Assembly (NCBI GenBank): GCA_004431415.1
Contig: QPMI01000444.1
Span: 124,001-188,000 of the forward strand
DNA from: Cyanophora paradoxa
Lineage: Eukaryota; Glaucocystophyceae; Cyanophorales; Cyanophoraceae
Direction: 5' to 3'
Length of the DNA stretch: 64,000 bases
This document shows positions 56,101 through 64,000 of the stretch, piece by piece. The first letter of the stretch is position 1; each line of letters starts with the position of its first letter. The position numbers and the translations under genes were made by a program. Under the pieces are notes generated by a model. It searched no databases and was not told the DNA's origin. It saw only the letters and a list, made by a program, of their open reading frames with translations.

Positions 56101-59100
56101 CCCACCAGATCTGGGAGGCGACGAGCACGAGCTGCGCCGGGTAGTCGAAGAGCCACTTCTCGCGCGGCTTCTCGTTGTACGCGACGACCGACTTGTAGAG
56201 GGTCGTCCGCAGCGAGTTCTTCATCGCCGAGATGAGGCGGTGGAGCCAGACCTCGACCTTGCCGTCCAGCGCGTAGTCCTGGTCGAACGGCACCTTCTCC
56301 CCCTCGGGCGCGTACATCGCCGTCGCCACCTTGACCTCCTTCCCGTCCTTCTGCTCGTCTGCGCGCGCAGGCGGCGCGGTCAGGGGCACCGCAAGGCGGG
56401 CCGACCGGTGCGCGGCGCTCACCCTTGAGCTCGAGCTTCTTGATGGCCTGGAAGATCTTGGGGAGGTGCTGCATGATCTCGCCGGGGCGGTTGCCGTTGG
56501 AGAGGATGTCGAGCAGGTCGGGCTTGGAGATGAAGTAGAAGCGGGGGAAGGCCGTGCGCTTGGCCTCGAGGTAGTCGGCGAGGGCCTTCTCGCAGAGCTC
56601 GAGCTGCTTCTGGACCTTGTCGAGGTGGTCGTAGAGGCCCTCCTTGGTGCACGTCTCGACGATGTTGGGCGTGCCGTAGGCGTCGCGCAGGACGGCCTTG
56701 ACCTCCTCGTCGACCTTGACGAAGCGCTCGGCGTCCTCGGGCAGCTCCCGCCGCACCTCGTCCGACCCGATGAAGAGGTCCTCCAAGTAGGACCACGTGC
56801 GCTGGATCTCGGCGAGGATCTGCACGACCTCGGCGACCGTCGCCAGGCACTTCTGCCACTTGGTCGTCTGCTCCTGGAAGACGGCGACGTACTTGCTCGC
56901 CATCATGTTCTGCACCATCACCTGGTTCTCCTCCAGCACCTCGAAGTCCTCCTCGGCGACCTTGACGATGTGCACGTCCGTGTCCTTGTGCTGCGTGAAC
57001 TGGAAGACGAGCTTCGACCACGTGTCCTCCAGCTTCTCGAGCGACTTCTCCATCTTCTCCTCCTTCTGCGCCCGGTCCACGATCTCGCCGACGGCGTCGA
57101 CGAAGTTGTGGAGCTGGAGGGCGAGCAGGTTCTCCAGCTTGAACTCGTCCGTGATCTCGAAGTGGACCTTCGTCTCGTCCATGAGCGACTTCCAGTGGCG
57201 GTCGCGCATCGACGGGTGCTTCAGGTCCGTGATCATGGGCAGGACGGTGAGGAAGTTCTTCACGAGCGTCTCCAGGCCCACGAAGGCGTTCCAGATGCGG
57301 ACTTTCTTGTCAAGGTTGCGCATCTCCTTCTGGTACTTCTTCGTCTCCTCGTCCATGAACTCGGTGTTGATGTCGTTCCAGAGGGTCCCCTTCCAGTCCT
57401 CGATCGCCGACACCACCTGCGCGGCGGGGCCGGCGCGTGAGCGGGGCCGCGCGGCGCGGCGCCGGGGCGGTGGCCGGGGCACACCATCGTGATGACGTCC
57501 CACATCTGCTTGACCATGAGGAGGTCGTCGCGGCACTCGCCGAGGAGCGTCGAGGGCTCTTGGATGAGGGCCCCGAACTCGAAGACGTCGGCGTAGACCT
57601 TCAGGGACGCCTTCTCCTTCTCCAGCTTGCGCATCTCCTTCAGCTGCGCGTCCATCGCCTTGTACGAGTCGGCCGAGCCCGTCTCGTACATGAAGAACGG
57701 CTGCTTCTGGAACTCCTTCCGGAACGCCTTGACCTTCTCCCCGAAGGCCTTCAGGTCGTGCTCGATCTTGTCGCCCTCGCGCTCGCGCAGCGGCCGGATC
57801 ATGTCCGCCACCTGCGGCGCCTTGGTCTTGACCGACTGCCACGTCCCGCGCCTGTCCTCCTGCTTCTTCTCGATCTTCTCCATCTCGACGCCCTTCGACT
57901 TCAAGTAGTGGACTGCGGGAGCGGGGAGCGGAGCGGGGTGAGCGCGGCGGGCGGGCCGCAGGGCTCGGGGCGCGGGGCGGGGCGGGGCGCGGGGCGGGGC
58001 GGACCGATCTCGAAGAGGGTGTCGAACTTGAGGTCAGTCGTGTCGGTGCGGTCGCGGACGTCGTTGACGCAGGCCATGACCTTGAGCAGGGCGTTCAGGT
58101 TGCCCTCCGAGACGCCGATCGAGAGCCCCGTGCTCATCGCCGACACGAACTCGTCCAGCTCCTTCATGTGCTTCGTCGCCGTCGCGTCCATCACCTTCTG
58201 CAGGTCGAGGTTCTCGCCGAAGCTGAACGGGTCGATGCTCTCGAGCGTGTTGAAGTTGTTCGCGCCGTCCACGTTGCCCCACGCGACGACCTTCTTGCCG
58301 ACTAGCTGCGCCGTGCGGCTGAGGCTGCCCATGTAGACCCGCCGCCAAGTGTTCGTCTCGAGGTTCAGGATGTGCAGGTCCTCGAACACCTTGCGGCTGT
58401 TGTTGGCGCCCTCGACGGAGCCGCCGAAGACGTAGATCTCTCCGTCGACGACCTCCATGAAGGAGCGCTCGCGCGGCTCCGGCACCGCGCCCGTTGCCTT
58501 GAGGGAGCCCTCCCACTCGGGGTCCGCCGGGTTCTCGACGTTCAGGATCCAGACCTCGTTCTTGTAGCCCGAGCCGTCGTTGCCGCCGAACAGGTACAGC
58601 TTCGTCCCGCAGACGACGCCCGAGGCGCCGTAGCGCGCCGAGGGCACCGAGGCGCCCTTGATCTCGTACGTGGCCCAGCTCGCCTTGTTGCCGTCCTCGA
58701 TGGAGAGGACGTGCAGGTCGGCGGCGATGGCGCAGGGGAGCTTGTTGAACGGCATGCGGGGCGCGACGCCCTCGGCGTACGTCTTCTCCGGCACGAGGCC
58801 GCCGAAGACGTACATGCGCTTGCCGTGGCCGACCGCTGTGTGGCACGCGCGCGGGTGCGGCGCGGTGCCCGCGACGTCGGGGGTGACCCACGCCCAGCCG
58901 TCCTTCTCCGGCTGCAGGAAGTGCACGTCGTGCATGAGCGGCGAGTCGCCCGCCACCTCGCCGAGCCCGTAGCCGCCGAAGATGACGAGCCGGTCCGCCG
59001 CGAGGGCGATCGAGTTGCCCATCCGGTGGCCGAACTGCGTGCCGGCGATGCGGGGCGCGCTCCAGGTCATCGTCTCTGCGGCCGCCGGGCCGTCAGACCG

Positions 59101-61450
59101 CGGATGGGGGACGCGGGGGACGAGGGGGCGCGGCGGGGCGCACCGGGGTTGAGGATGTTGACATCGAAGCACTCCTCGCCGCCGAAGACGACGACGCCCT
59201 TCGGGTGCAGGCCGTGCATGACGCCGTTGCGGACGAGGGGCGCCGAGCCCTGCAGCTTGTCCTTGTTCCACGACTCGGTCGCCTTGACCTTGAAGGGCGA
59301 GCCGCGGATGGGCTTCCCGTCGTACATCACGTTGACGCTCCACTCGCCGACGCCGGGCAGGATGAGCAGGCAGTCGTACGTGCCGTCGTTGTTGTCCGCC
59401 ACGCGGCAGTCGCCCTTGACGTCGCCGCACGTCGCCTCCACCACGAAGACGTCGTTGCCCGATGACCGGTTCGAGTTCTTCGTGTCCTTCGCCTGGATGC
59501 GGAACGGCGTCGGGATGCCCGCCGGGATCGACTCCAGCAGCGCCGTGCCGAACGCCAGCGTCTTGTCGGCGCGCGTCTCGTCTGCCGCCCCCGCGTCAGG
59601 CGCGCGGCGGCAGAGCCCCGCGAGAAGGCGGGAGGCGGACCGAAGTAGTTGAAAGTCGTGTTCTGCAGGTTGTAGGACTTCCCACCCATGGAGACCTGCG
59701 GGGCGGTCAGGAAAAGGAATCCTGTGGCGGGAAAAGGAGGCGGAGCACGCCTTGACGTCCGCCGGGTGGGAGCCGAACTTGGTGAAGTCGGGGGTCTGGC
59801 AGGAGATCTGGGAGTCGTTCATAAACTTGCCCGGGACCACCACCTCGCTCCCCGAGTACGAGAACTTGACCTCGATCTGCGCGGCGGCGACTCGGGGGGG
59901 GGCGGCGAGGGAGCACGAGGGGGGCGCGGCCGGGCCGGACCTTGGACGCGTCGAAGAAGTTGATGCCGCGGATGACCACATTGGTGCGGCCCGTGACGGG
60001 GCCGAGGTCCGGCTCGATGGCCGTCACAGCGTACGGGGGCCCGACGATCTCCGCTGCGCCCGGGGCTCGCGGCGGGCGGCGGAGGCGGGCGGGAGGGGGG
60101 AGGCGGGGGCGGCGCACAGACGGTGAGGTAGTGGAGGTCGCCGAGCCAGCGGTTGGCCCAGCCGCCGAACAGGATGAGGCGCGAGTTGCGCCCGTCGTAG
60201 CACATCGCCGAGTCCTCGCGCGCGATCGGCAGCGCCCCCAGCACCGTCGGGTCGATCATCGAGAGCGTGCCGGTGTCGATCACCGAGACGCTGTTCGTGT
60301 ACTCCATGTAGGCGCCCCGCCGCCCACCGAACATAAAGAACTTCCAGTCCGGAACCGACTCCACGGCCTCTCCCGCGTGGCTGCAGAGCGGCTTCGACCC
60401 CGCGTACCCGTCGTCCCCCCCGATCCGCGTCCATCCGATGTTCGCTGCCGCCCCGCCCCGCGTCAGCGCCCCGGGCGAAAAGGCCACAAGCAAAAGGGGT
60501 TGTCACCGAGGTCGGCCAGATCGAGCACGTGCAGGTCATTGAAGTACGTCTTCCCCTCCTGCCCTCCGTAGATAAAGAGCTTCTTGAAGCTCGGCGCGTA
60601 GCCCGCCGCGTGGTCGGACCGGGCCTGAGGGGGCGTTCCCTTCACGTTGGGCTTCTGCCACGTCCATGTGTCTGCGCGGGCCAGCGAAGTGAGCCGAAAC
60701 GAACCGCCGCGGAGCTAAGAGAGCGACCGACCGAGCTCAAGGATGTGGACATCGTTGAAGAACTTGCCACCGCCACCGTAGCCACCGAAAACTACCAGAT
60801 TCCGGCCTGCGAGCGTGGCCGTGTGGTGTGCGCGTTGCGGCGGTATTGCTCCCTGGCACTCGATCTTCGACCAGGTGTTCGTCTCTGCCACCCGCGGGCT
60901 CAGCGCACGCCTGCTAAGTGATAGCTAGCCGAAGCCGCCGCACCAACGTTGAAAAGGGTGACATCGCAGTGGCGCGTTCCCTTATTCAGGCCACCGAAGA
61001 TGAGAAGCTGCTTGTCGTCGATAGCTGTGGCGGAGTGTCGCCACCGCGGAGTTGGAGCTTCCCCGGTTGTCTCCAACTGCTTCCACTCAGGCGGTCCTTG
61101 CTCTGTCGCGGGCGGGGCGCGGCCTTGGTCAGAGGGTTCCGCGGAGCGGCGGGCACCGAGCGCACCGGGAATGTCCAGCGAGTAGATGTCGTTGAAGGCA
61201 CCACCGCCCTTGCCGCCATTTTGCGCGCCGCAACCCCCGAAAAGATACGCGCGGCGGCCCACGAGGGTCAGCGTGTGTCCCGATCGTGCTGTGGGCGTGG
61301 TCCCTTTGACCTTCTGCTCCTGCCACTCTACTTTTGCTGCTGGTGCAGCGGAGCTCTGCGCAGACAGCCGAGCGTTAGCGGCGCAGCGCGTGGGGCCCCG
61401 TCGGACAAGCCGGCTGGAGTCTGGAACGGCGGGCGGAGCTAACGTACCAT
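47163..61450 (-). CDS. Axonemal outer-arm dynein heavy chain, alpha-type, with kelch/IPT/filamin tail
   Basis: Motor of flagellar outer arms. The tail: kelch repeats ([73 protein letters not shown]), an IPT/TIG domain ([20 protein letters not shown], near 60000), a filamin-type repeat ([20 protein letters not shown], near 59360), and a second kelch set (58300-59070). The linker starts at about 57900. Motor: AAA1 [15 protein letters not shown] (55660) and [13 protein letters not shown]2 [12 protein letters not shown] (54760); AAA3 [14 protein letters not shown] (53690); AAA4 [14 protein letters not shown] (52460); coiled-coil stalk (50700-51750) with [12 protein letters not shown] at the tip; C-terminal domain ending [10 protein letters not shown] kelch-bearing tail matches the Chlamydomonas outer-arm alpha chain. 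About 4,300 residues and some 15 short introns. The start (61448-61450) is an ATG followed at once by GTACGT, so exon 1 would hold only the start codon; tentative. Confidence 0.9.
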
Positions 61451-62103
61451 CTCTACTGCTCTGTTGTTCACCTACAAGGCGATGCTACACCAGCACTCCT
61501 CCGGCACTCGGCAGCGCCTCCAGCACTCTGGCCGGCTTCTGTTGTTGCTGACGATGTGCGCTAACGCATACGATGTTGCTCTGTGGTGCTGTCCGCTAGA
61601 GGGGCAACCCCGAAAGCCCTCAGCAGACGACCGCGCTTCGAAGACACCGGCAACAAAATTGGAGACGGGACAAGAACTTCGTACCCCCCCCCTGCCTGCG
61701 GCGGTATTGCGACTGGGCAGCGACCCGGAGCGACCGGCGCGACCCGCCTCGATCTGGACTGTGCAGTTGGCACGCTAAGCAGAGCTAGCGCTAGCTGGCC
61801 CCGGCCCGGCGGTACTGGCGGCCGTCGCGCGCTCAAGGATTCTCTTTAAGTCGTCAAAACTTCGGGACGCACGCCGCGCTTCGGCCGCAGGGCCCGAAGG
61901 GACTCGAGTACGTGCACGTGCCTAGGCCTAAGCGGCACGGCGTTTATGCCCGAGCCGCGCGCGTCTGACCTTCGGGCGCGATGCCGACGCGGTCGAGCTT
62001 AGCTAAGAACGGCTAGTGCTGCAGCAAGCGCACAATAACACTGACGCGCCCGAAGGCCGTGCATTCGTATTATAGAGTAACGAAGAGCGCGCGGCGGTGC
62101 CTC
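61451..62103. other. Intergenic between dynein and BolA-family gene
   Basis: No gene is supported. It contains GCTAGCGCTAGC and ACGTGCACGTGCCTAGGCCTAAG palindromic words (61786-61798, 61910-61933) and CG-rich sequence. It should include the dynein promoter. Confidence 0.5.
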
Positions 62104-62653
62104 TTACAAGCCGGCCTCCGCCGGGGTCTTGGCGATGATCGAGTCTACGGCGTGCACCTGATTGCTCTGCATCTCATCCCTGCGGCAGGGCTTAGTCTTG
62201 AAGCGCTGATCGACGCAAGAGAGAGGGCTTGCCAGATAGCTTTGTAGATCTGCGCCAAACGAGCGGGGAAGCATCAGACGAAAAGCAGCAAGCGATTGTG
62301 GCACCAGGCACGGGACGCGGGCTCACCATGCGGTGCCGGGCAACAACGTTCTTGCCCTCGAACTGAGAGGAGACAATGTCGATCCTGTAATCGCGCGTGA
62401 GGTCCCCGCGCCGCGGCAATCATGAAGCAGCGCGCTTACACGATGTGGCTCGCGTCGCCCGCGTTGTCAATGACCTGCAGCTTCTTGGGAGCGAGAGCAT
62501 CGGTGAGCTGCGTGCAGCGATCGTCAATGCGCCGCTGGATCTCCCAGAGCTCCAGGCAAGCGACGGCGAGTAGCTCCGGACCTTCTTCGACACCTGGGCG
62601 ACGGTGGGGTGCGCTGGTGCGCTGTCGGCCTGTGCACGCGGCGGCTGCGCCAC
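62104..62653 (-). CDS. BolA-family protein
   Basis: BolA proteins pair with monothiol glutaredoxins to bind or transfer [2Fe-2S] clusters. The domain reads IQRRIDDRCTQLTDALAPKK, LQVIDNAGDASHIV; after an intron with donor GTAAGC, IDIVSSQFEGKNVVARHRM; then IYKAIW; and finally DEMQSNQVHAVDSIIAKTPA, EAGL. The FEGK..V.RHR core and the HAxxIIAKTPxEA ending are diagnostic. The last intron seems to start GCAAGC, since only that gives the conserved Trp-Asp-Glu-Met join. The 5' end is not resolved; an upstream frame (AQPPRAQADSAPAHPTVAQV) may be the preceding exon, so the left limit in transcript terms is approximate. Organelle targeting unknown. Confidence 0.75.
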
Positions 62654-63397
62654 GAACGTCCTCCGCGGCGCGGCGGCGGCGAACTGGGGCGGCTGGTCAG
62701 CATGGGCCGCACTTTGCGGTTCGGGCGACGCGGCTCACGATTGTCTGGCCGAAGAACGAGCGAGCCTCGTTGATGCCAACGCTCCGCACAGCGACTGCGG
62801 CGGCTGGCGGGGGCGGTCGAGGCGAGGCACACTGGAGGGTCGCGGGGCGCGGCTAACCAGGTCGGATGCGGGGGACGGAGATGTGCCCGCGCGGGAACGC
62901 CACCGCCGCCAAGTTCAATGCGAACGCCGACATCGGAGGCTTTCCGGCAAAAACCTTGACGAGCGGGGTACAGTAGCTCTGGCTCGATTAAACGCCAGCC
63001 GCGCCTCCTGGCTCCCGCATCCGCCGATGGAAAGGTGAGCGCCCGGAAAGATCGATCCGCGCACGCGCGAGCGGCTCCCAGCGGTCTAGCTGCGCCCCCA
63101 GCCGAGCACCTGCTCTCTCGGCCGGGATGCGCTGGTTTGGTTCCCGCCGTTCGCCAGCGCTGGTTCTTCCTCCAACGCGTTCCGGGTTTTTCCGTCCTTG
63201 CGTCTGCGCATTTCCCCGTCGTTCGATATTGCGCTGTCAGAAGAGCGCTGCGTGCGCTCTCGCTGTAGTCTGGGCTTATCATTCGACCCATCGCTTCGAT
63301 CTGTCCGCGGCCACACCGTCGCACTCGCCCGACGAATCCCTCGCGCAGTGGAGCAGGTGGACGCCCGACGGCGCACTCGCCCGACGCTCTTCGCACA
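62654..63397. other. Region between BolA-family gene and right-edge gene
   Basis: The left part may contain the unresolved first exon of the BolA gene (minus strand, to about 62860). The remainder shows no convincing frame on either strand and probably holds a divergent promoter. Confidence 0.35.
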
Positions 63398-64000
63398 GAC
63401 CAGGTGCGAGTGCGGTTCAGCGTCGACACCGCCGCATCGCACTACTCGGCGAGAGAACCGGAGACCGTGAAGCGAATCCTCAGCGACCAGTCTGTGCAGA
63501 TCGCACTTGATTTCGATGAAGGTCCGCTGGGTTTGGCTGGCGGACCGTTTCCCGCCGCCGGCTTACTCTTTTCCTCTGCAGAAGCTCCAGCGGGCGCCAC
63601 GATTCCGGCGCTCTGCGAGGGCCTGCGCAAGTCGCCCGTGGTCCGCCTCGAACTTGTAGGCGAAGGTTCGCTGGCATGGGCTGTATCATGCGCTCATATT
63701 GCGCCTCACCGTTCGCGCGCCCGTTTGCCAGGACCGGAAGCCATGGTGCCAATGCAATTTGCGCGGGCTGCGCGCGACATGCGGTCCGTATCCGGACCCA
63801 GCACCGACCTAGCACCCCGCGAACCATCTGGAAACCTCCTGATCGCTTGCTCTCTTGCGCCAGGTACCTGCGTCACCTCCAGATCACGTCCGCCTCCGTG
63901 TCCGCTTCGTTCCTGGCGGCGTGCGTCGGCGGGTCCTTGCGCAGGTGCCATCCCCTGCAAGGCTTCCTGCTCTTCTAACGTTGAAATGACGCGCAGGGTA
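63398..64000 (+). CDS. Partial gene at right edge, leucine-rich-like
   Basis: After a plausible acceptor (CTCTTCGCACAG) an open frame reads DQVRVRFSVDTAASHYSARE, PETVKRILSDQSVQIALDFD, GATIPALCEGLRKSPVVRLE, LVGEG; the last part has a leucine-rich-repeat look. A GTTCGC donor may follow, and a second exon near 63863 would read VPASPPDHVRLRVRFVPGGV. Not recognised. The gene runs off the window, so its start, end and identity cannot be given. Confidence 0.35.

Noticed and set aside
47163-61450. Two separate genes (a kelch protein and a dynein motor)
   Set aside because: Splice phases and continuous reading from the second kelch set into [16 protein letters not shown] and the linker, plus the known kelch tail of outer-arm alpha chains, favour one gene; RNA data could still overturn this.

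Overview
This 64 kb window is nuclear DNA from a flagellated, plastid-bearing unicellular eukaryote. Nearly every gene is split by short introns. The gene set includes an axonemal dynein heavy chain (flagella), the MEP-pathway enzyme IspD with an N-terminal presequence (plastid), a PPR protein (organelle RNA), and ordinary eukaryotic housekeeping genes such as PP4, SPC25, NIP7, BUD31, SPB4/DDX55, ALG6, OGT and a LIN54-like protein. The DNA is GC-rich, and several introns appear to use GC donors. IspD begins MSTAAF, with a phenylalanine near the N terminus and no obvious ER signal, which recalls glaucophyte or rhodophyte transit peptides. A Cyanophora-like glaucophyte is therefore one possibility and a haptophyte another; the sequence alone does not settle the lineage.

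Layout. 0-9 kb: a PHD-finger COMPASS-like protein (-), an isoaspartyl peptidase/L-asparaginase (+) and an O-GlcNAc transferase with a hydrophobic N terminus (+). 9-17.6 kb: PP4 catalytic subunit (-) divergent from NAD-glycerol-3-phosphate dehydrogenase (+), then a CRC-domain LIN54/TSO1-like protein (-) divergent from SPC25 (+). 17.6-29 kb: an unrecognised gene (-), ALG6 (-), SPB4/DDX55 (+), IspD (-), a secreted polysaccharide deacetylase (+) and a thioredoxin (-). 29.4-40.1 kb: a large inverted duplication with arms of about 3.9-4.0 kb, each carrying a helical-repeat gene, around a 2.65 kb spacer with NIP7 (-) and BUD31 (+). 40-46 kb: a PPR protein (+) and an F-box/leucine-rich protein (+). 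47.2-61.4 kb: one outer-arm dynein heavy chain (-) with a kelch-IPT-filamin-kelch tail. 62-64 kb: a BolA-family protein (-) and a partial gene running off the right edge.

Genes often sit head to head (PP4/GPD, LIN54-like/SPC25, ALG6/SPB4, IspD/deacetylase, NIP7/BUD31) with 65-470 bases between start codons, suggesting shared promoters. Several act in common processes: NIP7 and SPB4 in 60S ribosome assembly, SPC25 and the LIN54-like protein in the cell cycle. Nothing in the order suggests operons.

Intergenic DNA contains dispersed repeats in both orientations, minisatellites, and many short palindromic words. Exon boundaries were inferred by eye from conserved protein sequence and splice sites, so gene ends without a conserved terminus are approximate.
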